A DNA stretch of 64,000 nt from Humulus lupulus (GCF_963169125.1 NC_084798.1:194861481-194925480), one strand, 5' to 3'; counted from the first letter of the stretch, positions 35,127 through 46,939 are shown. Notes: generated by a model not told the origin, from the sequence alone. Numbers and translations are program-made.

Positions 35127-36456
35127 TGTTGACGGTGAAATCTCGTCAACGAAATTAGATCGGAAAACTCAAAGGTAAGTCAGGTGATGTTTATATAAGA
35201 ACTGAGAATAAACTTTAAGGAAAAGTAAACACAGATAAATGATGGAGCAAGTCTTGATATATTTCTCAATAGCCTCTACTTACAATGAATTTTTCAACCC
35301 CCATTCTGAGGGGTCAAGCTCCTTTTATAGTTGGGCTCTAATGGCCCCTGAGTACATGGTGGTCTAGGGGACCAGATGGTACACAAGTACACTAACAGGA
35401 GAGTGGTACCAGGGGTAGTGGTGTCGGCTCTGGTACAAGGTCAAAGATCATGGGAGCACCTCACCTCCTGTACCTGGTCATGCCTCCACTACCTGCCTGG
35501 TACAGGTGTCAGAGGAGTGGCTGGTGAGGACCACAGATGGTACTTTGTTCGTACCTTCACTACTTATCTGACGTGGGTACTATGTCCGTACTCTAACTCC
35601 TTTCAGTTCGTCAGTGGACTCCGTACCTCATGAGATCAATGCCATGTGACCCTCATTTGCAAGGCATAGATGCGAGGTGGTAATGACCCATGCACAAGCC
35701 GTGCCTTGCAAGGCTCCTAGTGGCGAAGGGCCTAGCTATACTTGTCTCCTTGCGGCATGGATCCAGACTAGTGACATGATGGTGCAACGACCTCCCGAGA
35801 AGATGGTGGCCTACGGGCCTCGCTGGGGGCGTGCGCGCATGAGGGCCTTGCTGGGGGCGCACGTGCATGAGGGGCGCGCGGCTGATGGCCTCGCTGGGGG
35901 CGCGCGCATGGAGGGCCTCGCTGGTGGCGCGTGCCTGATGGCCTCGCTAGGGGGAGCGCGCGCATGAGAGCCTCGCTGGGGGCGCGCGCATGAGGGCCTT
36001 GCTGGTGGCGCGTGCCTGATGGCCTCGCTAGGGGGTGCATGCCTGATGGCCCGAGGACCCAATGAGAGTGTCAGCGTATGGGGGTCTAAGTGCGTTCTTT
36101 GGGTCTTTTATAAGCGTGGAATATTGAGCATCCACGGGTGTATGTCCCGGGCGTCTTTGGCAGCGTTTATGCGTATGAGTGCATCTTGACCCGTGGGCAT
36201 GTCAGCCTTGCGCGGGCACGTCGGACCTCACTATGTGAGGGCCTTGTGCACCTATCCTCTTGCAGTATTCATTGTGGCCCCTTAGCTTAGCAGGGCCAAA
36301 CCTTGTGGCTCATAATGTGTTGTTTCTCAGGAGATGATCGCCTGTATTCAACAAGGCCTACAGGCTCGAGCCCAATAGCATGAATAAGTGACCTTTATCC
36401 CTATGTTCCAACCAGGGACTAAAGAGTTTTTATTTGGTGGATTTTTGGCATCCACA
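35127..36456 (-). repeat. 3' LTR of the gag-only element
   Basis: 1330 bp. On the plus strand it starts TGTTGACGGTGAAATC and ends GCATCCACA. It is nearly identical to the other LTR. The main difference is about 17 extra bases in the GC-rich repeat near 35855. A TATA box on the minus strand, CTATAAAAGG, lies at 35321-35330. Confidence 0.93.
35805..36045. repeat. CpG-rich tandem repeat in the left LTR
   Basis: Units of about 25-40 bases around GGCCTCGCTGGGGGCGCGCG and GGTGGCGCGTGCCTGATG. The same array is in the other LTR at 39205-39425 with one segment fewer. Long open frames on both strands are by-products of the repeat. Confidence 0.8.
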
Positions 36457-36468
36457 CTTTCCCCCCAG
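36457..36468 (-). promoter_or_regulatory. Polypurine tract of the gag-only element
   Basis: Minus-strand CTGGGGGGAAAG abuts the left LTR, which fixes the element's orientation. Confidence 0.88.
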
Positions 36469-36729
36469 TCTATAGGGAGGCCTTTAGGCGTTCTTGTAGA
36501 CTCTTCTCTTCCTTTTTATTATTCCTTTTTTTTTTTTTTTTGGTATTCATTATGCTCGAGGTCCTTTGGAACCCACGCGAAAGGGGGTTCGATAGGTCTC
36601 TCTTTGGTGCACCTTGGTTGCACCTATAAGGATATATTGACCCCTTGGGTTCTAGTTATCCTTTTATATATTTTCGCGCGCACTTATTATTCGTTGCAAG
36701 AAGCGTCATTCACGTCATTAGGCATAGTA

Positions 36730-36893
36730 CTATTTTTGCAAGCGTCTTCTTTGAGACCCTTTTTGGAAGCGTCTACTTTGAGACCCTTTTTGCTAGCGTC
36801 TACTTTGGAGACCCTTTTTACGGTCGTCTACTTATGAGACCCTTTTTGCAAGCGTCTACTTTGGAGACCCTTTTCTCAAGTGTCTGCTTTTGA
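36730..36893. repeat. 26-28-bp minisatellite near the 3' end of the gag-only element
   Basis: About six copies of a unit containing GAGACCCTTTTTGCAAGCG and TCTACTTTG, between the gag stop and the polypurine tract. Open plus-strand frames through it (36388-36893) are repeat artefacts. Confidence 0.8.
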
Positions 36894-36987
36894 GGTGATC
36901 TCCCCTCGGGTGGGGACTTTCATGGCTAGATGGTCTTCCTTTGATCTCCAACTTGGTCAGCGACCCCTCTAGCACGATGCCCCCCTT

Positions 36988-38259
36988 CTATATGGAATCC
37001 CCAGACATATTGGTAGTATGGCCACTGGAGGAAGGTTCGCTTTCTTCGACATGGAAGTTCTTATGGCCCTCTTCCACACGTATGTACCTTTGTGCTCTCT
37101 CGAAGAAGTTGTCCAAATCTGAAATTTCTCTTTTGAGCATGTTACTCCATAACTTGCTTCCTGGACAAACTCCGGCTGTAATAGCCATCTTAAGCTCTGC
37201 TTTGTTTAAATCTCCCACCTTTGTTGCTTCTATAATGAACCTATGGATGTAGTCCTTCAAACTTTCATTCTCGCCTTGTTTGATGTTAGCAAGGCTGGTA
37301 GTTGGCATGACGTAGTCACACGTTGCATGGTGTTGCTGAAGAAATTCATCAGAGAATTGTTGCCATGACTTGATTGTTCCTGGCCTTAACCTCCTGAACC
37401 ATTTGTACGCCACTCCTTTAAGAGTAACGACGAAGTAATGACATTTTGCTCTGCTGTTGACCCCCCTTAACCTCATCAAGTTATTGAAGGAGTCTAAGTG
37501 ATATTTTGGGTCTGTAGTACCCTCACACGGAGTCATGAGAGGCTCTCTGTAGCCAGTGGGCATTTGTTCGGCCTGAATCTCCCTTGTGAAGGGTGAATCA
37601 CGGTCGAATTCTCCGTCATCCATATCCCCCCCAAGTGCAGTGGTGATCTTGCCTCGAGGGCTTCACATTTTGGTGTCTAGTCCCCTCCTCTTTTTGCATA
37701 AGGAATTTTGCGGGTTCTCGGGCTTATCCCTTGCCTTGGTTATGTCCCTCGGTGGAACTGCGGGGGGTACGTCTCTTACTTCTGACCTCTCCCCATGGAG
37801 CCCTTTTCTTAGGCCAGGGGGTGCCCCTTATGAGGGGACTTCGGCCTCGTTCTTATGACCATCATCTTCTCTCTGCCTATGCTCCTGGGGACATTTCGTT
37901 GGCCTATGTCCCCCATGGTACTTTCCCTGGGGGGTTTCACTGGCGGAAAGTTGGGTTCCCCCATCGTCTATGGGGACAGTGTTTTCCCCTTCTTCATGCT
38001 CCTTCCCTTTACGCTTTGGGAGGGGTATGCTTGACTTCCCTTGCCGTAGGTTGTTTAAAACCTTCTGTATGTTCTCTATCATGGTTTCCAGCCTCCTAGT
38101 CTTTTTATGCAACTCGTGAATCTCATCCTTGTAGAAGCGCGTCCTTGAGCTGGAACTTACCGAGCGTACCCCGGGACCCTTGCCTAGCCAGTGCGTCGAG
38201 GGACCGGGGTCCTGGTGGCCTGAGCGTGGGGTCAACCGGGGCCGGTTAAGTGGATACAC
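36988..38259 (-). pseudogene. Gag of the gag-only element, two in-frame stops
   Basis: One frame from ATG at 38259 to a stop at 36988-36990, interrupted by TAA at 37828-37830 and TGA at 37663-37665. The N-terminal part is polar and has a coiled-coil-like stretch (IHELHKKTRRLETMIENIQ). The C-terminal part (37623-36988) has the retrotransposon gag core: PKYHLDSFNNLMRLRG, KGVAYKWFRRLRPGTIKSW, FLQQHHATCDY, SLKDYIHRFIIEATKV. No protease or RT follows. With both stops read through, it would be roughly 420 residues. It may be a recently dead copy. Confidence 0.9.
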
Positions 38260-38505
38260 TAGTGGCTCTGAATGACCTCCATCGGGCTGGATAACTGGGG
38301 ACGATGCTTCCCTCTCCTCCCCTGGGGGAAGTGGTTCTTCTAGCCCACCTCCATGCTAGGGCGGAGGGGGGTATTTCTTGGAGGCCCTCCGCTCTACTTT
38401 GTCTCGGCGAACCTCAACCTCTTGTATTTTCCATAGGCGTTTTTAACGTCTTAGCATCTTTCTTTGTTGGAAGTGATGGAAGAACATTGGCTTGATGCTT
38501 GTCCT

Positions 38506-38524
38506 TCCCACAGACGGCGCCAAA
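38506..38524 (-). promoter_or_regulatory. Primer binding site of the gag-only element
   Basis: Minus-strand TTTGGCGCCGTCTGTGGGA, one base from the right LTR. It is of the kind used by Tat-type gypsy elements. Confidence 0.85.
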
Positions 38525-38525
38525 C

Positions 38526-39839
38526 TGTTGACGGTGAAATCTCATCAACGAAATTAGATCGGAAAACTCAAAGGTAAGTCAGGTGATGTTTATATAAGAA
38601 CTGTGAATAAACTTTAAGGAAAAGTAAACACAGATAAATGATGGAGCAAGTCTTGATATATTTCTCAATAGCCTCTGCTTACAATGAATTTTTCAACCCC
38701 TCATTCTGAGGGGTCAAGCTCCTTTTATAGTTGGGCTCTAATGGCCCCTGGGTACATGGTGGTCCAGGGGACCAGATGGTACACAAGTACATTAACAGGA
38801 GAGTGGTTCCAGGGGTAGTGGTGTCGGCTCTGGTACAAGGTCAGAGATCATGGGAGCACCTCACCTCCTGTACCTGGTCATGCCTCCACTACCTGCCTGG
38901 TACGGGTGTCAGAGGAGTGGCTGGTAAGGACCACAGATGGTACTTTGTTCATACCTCCACTACTTATCTGATGTGGGTACTATGTCCGTACTCTAACTCC
39001 TTTCAGTTCATCAGTGGACTCCATACCTCATGAGATCAATGCCATGTGACCCTCATTTGCAAGGCATAGATGCGAGGTGGTAATGACCCATGCACTAGCC
39101 GTGCCTTGCAAGGCTCCTAGTGGCGAAGGGCCTAGCTATACTTGTCTCCTTGCGGCATGGATCCAGACTAGTGACGTGATGGTGCAACGGCCTCCCGAGA
39201 AGATGGTGGCCTACGAGCCTCGCTGGGGGCGTGAGCGCATGAGGGCCTCGCTGGGGGCGCGCGGCTGATGGCCTCGCTGGGGGCGCGCGCATGGAGGGTG
39301 TCGCTGGTGGCGCGTGCCTGATGGCCTCGCTAAGGGGAGCGCGCGCATGAGAGCCTCGCTGGGGGCGCGCGCATGAGGGCCTCGCTGGTGGCGCGTGCCT
39401 GATGGCCTCGCTAGGGGGTGCATGCCTGATGGCCCGAGGACCCAATGAGAGTGTCGGCGTATGGGGGTCTAAGTGCGTTCTTTGGGTCTTTTATAAGCGT
39501 GGAATATTGAGCATCCACGGGTGTATGTCCCGGGCGTCTTTGGCAGCGTTTACGCGTATGAGTGCATCTTGACCCGTGGGCATGTCAGCCTTGCGCGGGC
39601 ACGTCGGACCTCACTATGTGAGGGCCTTGTGCACCTATCCTCTTGCAGTATTCATTGTGGCCCCTTAGCTTAGCAGGGCCAAATCTTGTGGCTCATAATG
39701 TGTTGTTTATCAGGAGATGATCGCCTGTATTCAACAAGGCCTACAGGCTCGAGCCCAATAGCATGAATAAGTGACCTTTATCCCTATGTTCCAACCAGGG
39801 ACTAAAGAGTTTTTATTTGGTGGATTTTTGGCATCCACA
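38526..39839 (-). repeat. 5' LTR of the gag-only element
   Basis: 1314 bp, almost identical to 35127-36456, which indicates a recent insertion. The minus-strand TATA box CTATAAAAGG is at 38721-38730 and would drive transcription towards gag. Confidence 0.93.
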
Positions 39840-40659
39840 ACTATGATCACTACTATACTTGATTTTATGAGAGTGGAAGGACATGATAGGGTGGCCTGTG
39901 CCACTTATATGCTGAGGTAGGATGCCCGAATCTGGTGGGAGGTGGCATCACAAACTAGAGATGTTGCTGTATTGACTTGGGAAGGGTTTAAGGACCTGTT
40001 TAATCAGAAGTATTATAATGTTGCCATTCGGGCAGCGAAAGTGAATGAGTTCGTGGGACTGGTTCAAGGTAGTATGACAGTTACAGAATATGCCCTGAAA
40101 TTTGACAGACTTGTGAAGTTTGCACCAGATCTTGTGCCTACTGATGCAGCTAGGCAGGACAGATTTACCAGAGGGCTGAATGCTATGATAGCCCGAGATG
40201 TAAGCATTACCACAGTTCCTGGAGGGACTACTTATGTCCAGGCTTTGGAAAAGGCTCTTACTACTGAGGAAGCGGAGAATAAGATATGGTGGGAGAGTGT
40301 TGTGAGAAGGGAGGGCCGCAGGGTGGTGCCTCCATATTCTGGTTCTGGTAGGGGCGGAGGCCCCAGTGATTTGAAGAGGAAGACTCCTGATGCTCCGATC
40401 GCTCCTGGTCCTGATAGGAGAGGACGGGGTACTCAGGGTGGCCGTCAGGGAGGCGGTGATTCATGGAGGACTTATCCAGAGTGCACGAGGTGCAAGAGGC
40501 ACCATCCGGGCGAGTGTCGGGCCAAGGCCTGCTATGTGTGTGGGGTGGTGGGACACCTCAGGAAGGATTTCCCGACATGCCCGACCGCCAATACAGAGCT
40601 CTCAAATTCTGGTACATCCTCATCGTACCCGGGTGCAAAGAATAGGGAGTGGTATGCAA

Positions 40660-42842
40660 TTTATCTAAGATCTCTCGCCGGACATCGGAATCCATCGGAA
40701 CGCAAATCCGACCCTTATAATTTAGTAACCCCCATCTCTGAAATGGAAAAGTCCTTAGTCACTCCGACTAAGGCACCCTCCCTACTACCTCTCAACCGGA
40801 AATATTTCCCCTGCGCTTCCTTGATCCTATCAAGGAGTGTAGACTGAAGAGTGATGTTGTCCAACTGACCAATCACCAACTCTATAACTGCTCTGGTCAT
40901 TTCCTCAGCTAACTTATCAGATATCTACCTCGAACTAAACAACTGTCCCGGGCCTTTCCGAGTCAATGCATCAGCCACTACATTAGCCTTCCCAGGATGG
41001 TATAGAATATCACAATCATAACCCTTAACCGATTCTAGCCACCACCTCTGGCGCTTATTCAGGTCCTTCTGGGTAAAGAAATACTTTAGACTCTTATGGT
41101 CGGTGTATATCTCGCACTTCTCACCATAAGGATAATGCCTCAAAATCTTAAGTGCAAACACCACCGCTGCCAACTCCAGATCATGTGTAGGATATCTCTG
41201 CTCATAATCCTTTAACTGTCTCGATGCATCACGGTAAACCACAAACTTTTATTCTCTGTCTGCAATCTTAACACTGCCGCAGTGATCAATCGTCGCTTCA
41301 ACTCCTCAAAACTGACCTCACATCTGTCCGTCCAGACATACATTGTCTTCTTCTTTGTCAGTTCTGTCAATGGCGTAGCTATTCCGGAGAATCCCTCAAC
41401 AAACCGTCGATAATACCCTGCTAAACCCAGAGAGCTTCTCACTTGAGGAACATTGCTCGGCCTAGGCTAATCACTGACCGCTTCAATCTTACTTGGGTCA
41501 ACCAGTATCCCCTCCTTACTGACAATATGGCCCAGAAATGTAACTTGTAGCAACCAAAACTCACACTTACTGAACTTAGCATATAACTTATGCTCTCTCA
41601 ACCGCTATGGAACCAACCGTAGATGCTGCTCGTGCTCTGCCTCTGGCTGAGAATATACCAAGATGTTGTCGATGAATACAATCACAAACTTGTCCAAATA
41701 ATCCTTAAAAACCCTATTCATCATGTCCATGAAGGTTGCTGGGGCATTGGTTAATCCAAAGGACATAACCAGAAATTCATAATGTCCATACCTTGGTCGG
41801 AAAGCAGTCTTTGGTATGTCCTCCTCTTTAATCCTTAACTGATGGTAACCTGATCGAAGATTTATCTTGGAAAACACCATTCTTCCCTGTAGTTAATCAA
41901 ATAATTCGTCGATCCTAGGCAGTGGATACTTGTTCTTTATGATTAACTTGTTAGCTCCTTGTCATCAATACACATCCTAAGGGATCCATCCTTCTTCTTA
42001 ACGAGCAACATTGGAGCACCCCTCGGCGAGAAACTCGGTCTGATGAACTTCAAATCAAGTAACTCCTGCAACTGAATCTTCAACTCCTTTAACTCCACTG
42101 GAGCCATTCTATAAGGTGTCCTAGATACTGGCTCCGACCCTGGTACCAACTCTATAACAAAGTCATTCTCCCGCTGTAGCGGCAACCCTAGCAAATTTGC
42201 TGGAAACAAATCTAGAAACTCACACACCAATCTAGTCTCACCTGGTCCAACCGCAACCACACTAGAGGTATCCACAACGCTCGCGAGGATTCCTATGCAA
42301 CCTTCCTTCATCAGGTCACTAGTCCTCAATGCTAAAATCATTGGTACTAGCAGTCCACTAACTGTCCCCACAAACACAAAGGGTACCTCCCTTTCTGGTT
42401 CAAAAGTCATCGTTCTGCGCTCGCAGTCAGTCGTTGCCCCATACCTTGATAATCAATCCATACCTAAAATCATATCAAAATCATCCATCTCTAACTCAGT
42501 CAAATCAACAAACAGTTCCCTACCATCTACCTCTACTGGCAATGCTCTAATCCACTTCCTAGAGACTACCAATTCTCCTGTTGGCAACAAAGTCTGAAAT
42601 CCCCTAACATACACACCGCTAGGCCTACAAAGCTGATCTATCACTCTAGCAGATACAAATGAATGAGTAGCCCCTGAATCAAACAATGCAGTATACAAAG
42701 AACCAGCACTAGAGATTCGACCTGTCACAACTGAGGGGCTAGCCTCCGCCTCAGTCGGTGTCAAAGTGAATACCTTGGTAGGAGCAAGACTATCACTCTG
42801 CTTCTGCTCCTCCTTCTTAACTTGAGGGCAATCCCTCTTCAA
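40660..42842 (-). pseudogene. Tekay-3 protease, RT and RNase H (broken)
   Basis: Protease (42842-42453) has an intact DSGATHSF active site. A stop separates it from the RT frame (42410-41943), which has SRTPYRMAPVELKELK and MCIDDKELT (CIDYREL in relatives). RT continues at 41880-41605, where the catalytic pair reads FIDN: the second Asp is Asn at 41665-41667. The RT end ([18 protein letters not shown]) is at 41442-41212. RNase H (41242-40925) keeps [12 protein letters not shown] and [12 protein letters not shown] linker frame 40900-40715 follows and then the sequence is lost. Many stops and shifts disable it. Confidence 0.9.
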
Positions 42843-43871
42843 ATGGCTGGCACTTCCACAAACAAAGCAGGCCCTGACCCTGCTCTCACCCTGGTGTCAT
42901 TGCCTGCACTGCGGACACACTGGAAAACTCCTCCAGTTGTCACTGCCACCTGGACGGCCAGTGGAAGCACCCCGTGCCCTCCTATCTGAACTAGGAGAAA
43001 CAAAAGAATCTTGGCCTTCCTCTTCTGCTCACCAGAACCACCACTACGACTGGATTCAAGAAAAGGAGGCACTATCCTCCTGGCATCGCGCTTAATAGCC
43101 CTTTCCTCGCAAACCTGATCTTCGGCCCTCTCAGCTGTAAGAGCCTTGTCCACTACCCGACCATAAGTAGTAGTCTCTGGATCTAAGGTAATATTCACAT
43201 CGCGAGCGATCATAACACTTAACCCCCGCACAAACCTGTCCTTTCTTGCCGCATCAGTCGGCACTAAATCTAGCGCAAACTTTGCCAATCCGTCAAACTT
43301 TATAGTATACACTGTCACTGTCCATCGATTCTGAGTCAGGTTGATAAACTCATCAACCTTCGCAGCTCGAACTGCCACACTGTAACACTTACCGTTAAAT
43401 AAGTTTCTGAATTCTTGCCAAGTCATATCTATTACATCCCTTCTCTGAGCCACCAGATGCGGCATCCTCTCTAAACATGTAGCTAGCACAAGCTACCCTC
43501 TCATTCCCTTGAACTCTCATAAAATCCAAAATTGAGGAAGTCACATTCATCCACTGCTCTGCCCGCAGTGGGTCTGATCCACCCCCAAAGGTGGGAGGAT
43601 GCTATTTCCTGAACCACTCACACAAAGGTTCCCACCTGTTTTCCATAACAGGTTGAACCGGCACTGGCGCTGTAACCTGGTGAACTAGCAGCCTAGTAAC
43701 CTGAGGTGGGGCCTGCTGCCTCAATTGCCGCAACTCTTCCCCGGTTCGCCGCAATCTTGCTTCCACCTCGGCAAACATCTCTTGCCAATTCTGTGGGGTA
43801 GGTGGAGGGTCCTAACCCTGGTTGTCATCCTCGGCCTTACTGTTGCGGAGTCTAGCTGATTGTCGAGGCAT
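42839..43871 (-). pseudogene. Tekay-3 gag (broken)
   Basis: Start ATG at 43869-43871 (PRQSARLRNSK...), with a stop near the first third. The frame 43489-42839 carries MTWQEFRNLFNGKCYS and LVPTDAARKDRFVRGLSVM, matching the Tekay-2 gag. The zinc knuckle (CFVCGSASHLKRDC) overlaps the end in another frame, near 42875-42830, so a frameshift separates it. Confidence 0.87.
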
Positions 43872-44182
43872 CTCAGCAAATATTCCCCTAACCAATGACG
43901 CCGCTCATCGGGCATGATAACAACATCCAAAACCACCTGCCAAACACATCTGTCATCCACAAACAGTAACTCATATAGCATAAAACACACGACGAGCCAT
44001 GCCCTATCATCATGCATATGTTAACTTACTCATCATGCTCTATATAAGATAAGCAGGAAAATAGGGCATTCAAGCATATATTCAAACATTTCAGTCAATC
44101 ATACCAACCAACCCTGAGTCGAGCTTGTCACTGACAGCGAGAGTACATGTTCGGTCAATGTCCAGAACCAATAACCTTGGCT

Positions 44183-44196
44183 CGCTCTGATACCAA
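44183..44196 (-). promoter_or_regulatory. Primer binding site of Tekay-3
   Basis: Minus-strand TGGTATCAGAGCGA lies just inside the LTR end at 44199. Confidence 0.88.
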
Positions 44197-44198
44197 GT

Positions 44199-46377
44199 TG
44201 TAACGCCCTACTTCCTTAGAGCCGTTACTAAGTGAGTTTAAAATGTGCATTTAACTCGCTAATCGAGGTTTTAGATCAAACAGTGTAACTAAGCCATAAA
44301 CAGAGGAAAAACTTTTAGAAATAAATTCATTTCATTGGAAATCATAAGAGTTTAACACTTGGGATCCCAAAATACAGTTTAGAAATATTTACAACATATA
44401 AACTGAACCAAGTCGACTAAACGACAAAATCTAGGGTTGTTTACAAACATCTCCCAAAATCCACTGGCTGTGGCAGCCAGGCTAGCCAAACATGTACACG
44501 TCGCCTCATGCCTGTTACACTCGTGGTTGGTTGGCTTTCTCCTTACCCTTACCTGCAACACAGAGCATCTGTGAGCCGAAGCCCAGCAAGAAAACCCACA
44601 AGCAGATAACATATGCAAAATTTACACCAATCATATAAACAGGCCATCAATAGGCTAAACACATACGGCCTAGCCGTCCCAGGCACTTTACCAGGCCCTG
44701 GGTTTACGGTCTGCACCATGAGGATATCCCAAGTATCCTTTTAGGGACCCGCCCTAGCAACTCGCACTCCTCGTGCTCAACGCTGCTCCCAGCCCCTTGC
44801 CGTACTCGACCTTGCACTCAACATGCCTAACGCCGTTCCCGGCCCCCCCTGCCGATCTCGGCCTACACCATTCCCGACTCTTGCCGATCATTCACATATT
44901 AGCACACATAGCATAATAAACAAGTACAAAATACTAGCAAATACAGTCTAAGGGTCACGCCCTACAATTCAAACATGTTGGGCTCCGCCCTGCATACCAA
45001 CTCTATTCAAGCACATTGGGCTCAGCCCTGTAAACAAGCTCTATGGGAACAAGGGTTTTCTTACCTAAGTCCCGAGCTCTCCAAGCACCGATGTACCGAG
45101 CACAGTCCTCTAGCTCGAGCCTCGCCGAAACCCTAGTCACAACACAATAACCATATCCATCCATCAAGTTCTGATCAATTAATTAACTTCGAGCCATAAC
45201 TCTAACCTCCGGGACCTTGAATTCTATCAATCCGGGTGATAAAATCCATCCTGAGCCTTAACCATTGAGTTCCCAAGCCTAAACAACCTTAAAAACACAA
45301 GCTGGCACTAAGGGATGCGGCTCTACCCTCAAGCGCCGCGGCTAGCCTCAAAACAGAGGCTAGCATCACACTGACACCCACACGGACTGCGGCGCGCACG
45401 CGGGTCGCGGTGCACCCCTCCTAGGGTCGCGGTGCACCCCTCCTAGGGTCGCAAATCTCACCTCCAAATCCAGAATTTTCCATCTTTTTCCCTACCTTTT
45501 CCTCAAGCTAACTCATTCAAAGCCTACTTAACAAACCCAGATAATTAACACATGCATACCAGCTCAAAATCAACATTAAAACCCCATAAAAATCTGCTCC
45601 AAAACCTAATTAGAATACCCAAACACAGATTAAGCTTAACTAATATGCATACTCTAGCAAACCAGCAACAATTCTCAACATAATCCCAATGATTAGAGCT
45701 TACCTTGCTAAACTCAATCCCAGAAGTTGATCCTCAATCCTCAAGCTTTAAGCTCCTAAGTTTCCTCAGCCAATTCCTTTCTTAAGCTAGTTTCCACCAA
45801 AATTTCCTTGCATTTTGTCTTAAGGAGTGAAAGAGAAAGAAGAGATAAGGATTATCTTCAGCTGGGAGGAGGTAAGTCGGTTCCTAAGTCTTCTAAACAA
45901 TTCCTTCCTTTGTTTTATTTAACTTAGTCTATGTGGTTACCTCAAGGCTCGGGGTACCAAAACGTCCCCGAGGCCAAAATGGTAAATTTCCCCAATATCC
46001 CCGCCTAGGCATTCTATCTTCAAATATATCTCCAAATATTTATTTTCATGTCCCAATATCCCCATAACACACCTAGCACCCAAATTACCCTTCGACTTGC
46101 CCTGAGTCCGAATCTCAACCCCGTTGTGACTCTCTGGCTAACCGCTCCCCAGGACTGTCTCGGATCGTGCTGCACAGACATATCACATATATATAACATT
46201 TATCGCATTTATGCCCCTAATATCCAAACGGGGCCCACATGCACATTTAACTCAACTAAACATGCATCATAATCATATATTCACATAAATCCACTTATAA
46301 GCACATTAAATCATTTATTGCCCTCCAGGCACACTAATCAAGGCCCTAAGCCTGATTAGCAAATTCGGGTCGTTACA
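44199..46377 (-). repeat. 5' LTR of Tekay-3
   Basis: Minus strand: starts TGTAACGACCCGAATTTGC and ends TAGGGCGTTACA, 2179 bp. It is related to the Tekay-2 and Tekay-4 LTRs. A 23-base direct duplication around GGTCGCGGTGCACCCCTCC is at 45410-45455. Confidence 0.88.
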
Positions 46378-46625
46378 ACTAGTGTCCTCCTAACTCTTCG
46401 GTTGGCGAGCTGAACTGTTATGACCAGGGGATCATTATGTTGGAACTGGACATGGCTGGCATCTTCCTCCGTGAAAATAATTGTTTATTTTCCCAATCGC
46501 TGCTGCTTTGATAACTGTTGCTCCAGGACGAACTCTACTCCGTTATGGGACTTCAGTTCATTGATATACCACTTCTGGGCACCTTTGCTCGTGCCTACCA
46601 GATGAGGTCCTCCCAAAATGGTGGC
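46378..46625 (-). pseudogene. Tat-type protease-region fragment
   Basis: Minus strand reads ATILGGPHLVGTSKGAQKW near the right edge, then a stop, then [19 protein letters not shown] and [13 protein letters not shown]. These are the blocks that precede the protease active site in Tat-type gypsy polyproteins. It is cut on the left by the Tekay-3 LTR and on the right by a copia LTR. It is probably part of the same Tat element as 51148-52546 and 59543-60615. Confidence 0.72.
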
Positions 46626-46939
46626 TATCTCTGTATCTATCTCATGTGTTGAGAATTTCCCACTCTAGTCTAGGTGATTCTAAGGATACTTTGGAAGACT
46701 ATGAAGAAATCAGAAGAACGGTTCAATTTCTTGATAATACTCTGCGACAGAAAGGATACAAGAGTTAGAGAAACTGAAGGAAGGACTCTTTCATTCCGCT
46801 GCATATATTGTAAGTATTCTTATCATTGTTTCTCTTTGAATTTGATTTTAGAAACATGTTCTAGGTTATCTCATACTAATTTGTTTAATATTAGATTTAC
46901 ATGAAAATAAATAAAGATCATGTATAAGTTTTCCTAACA
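46626..46939 (+). repeat. 3' end of a copia LTR
   Basis: It matches 10680-10993 almost base for base, from CTATCTCATGTGTTGAGAAT to the closing CTAACA. The upstream ~1.5 kb of the LTR is missing. Confidence 0.85.

Larger units (their letters stand above)
35127..39839 (-). mobile_element. Complete gag-only non-autonomous LTR retrotransposon (TR-GAG type)
   Basis: Two LTRs (35127-36456 and 38526-39839) bound 2.07 kb of internal DNA. A perfect ACTAT duplication flanks it (35122-35126, 39840-39844); removing it rejoins the Tekay-2 gag. On the minus strand the primer site lies at 38506-38524 and the polypurine tract at 36457-36468, so the element points left. The only coding region is one gag frame (38259-36988). 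There is no room for pol. Gag-only elements of this layout are known in plants as TR-GAG. The primer site and gag type point to Tat-like gypsy elements as the source of its enzymes. Confidence 0.93.
32006..40645 (+). mobile_element. Tekay-type element (Tekay-2), 5' LTR and gag only
   Basis: A 5' LTR and a tRNA-Met-type primer site are followed by a gag frame split by a complete nested element at 35127-39839. Sequence ends near 40645, just after the zinc knuckle, where a minus-strand Tekay element begins. Protease and pol are absent from this copy. Confidence 0.85.
34795..40645 (+). pseudogene. Tekay-2 gag, split by a nested element
   Basis: ATG at 34795 (RSRKSTRLAGR...) leads into PPPVPENWQQLM and a TAG near 34910. 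The frame then continues with EPLYERFRKQQPPIFEGG up to WTT at 35122. Beyond the nested element it resumes at 39845 (LDFMRVEGHDRVACATYML, then TAG near 39917). ORF 39942-40847 carries LTWEGFKDLFNQKYYN and VPTDAARQDRFTRGL. The zinc-finger region (CTRCKRHHPGEC and CYVCGVVGHLRKDFPTC) is at about 40480-40582. Family-wide this protein forms the particle and binds RNA. Sequence after about 40645 belongs to another element. Confidence 0.88.
40646..46377 (-). mobile_element. Tekay-type element (Tekay-3), minus strand, 3' end lost
   Basis: Minus strand, 5' to 3': LTR (46377-44199), tRNA-Met-type primer site, gag, protease, RT, RNase H. It breaks off near 40645, just before or at the start of integrase. 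Its right flank is a Tat protease fragment. The truncated end meets the truncated end of plus-strand Tekay-2, so the two face each other. Confidence 0.87.

Noticed and set aside
35653..36062. Several overlapping open frames in the left LTR of the gag-only element (and the same at 39077-39445)
   Set aside because: They follow the CpG-rich repeat and occur in both LTR copies on both strands; not genes.
36388..36893. Plus-strand open frames up to 149 codons
   Set aside because: They lie antisense to the element over its polypurine tract and a 26-28-bp minisatellite; no protein family seen.
45410..45455. Direct repeat considered as a CRISPR-like array
   Set aside because: Only two adjacent 23-base copies with no spacers, inside a plant LTR.
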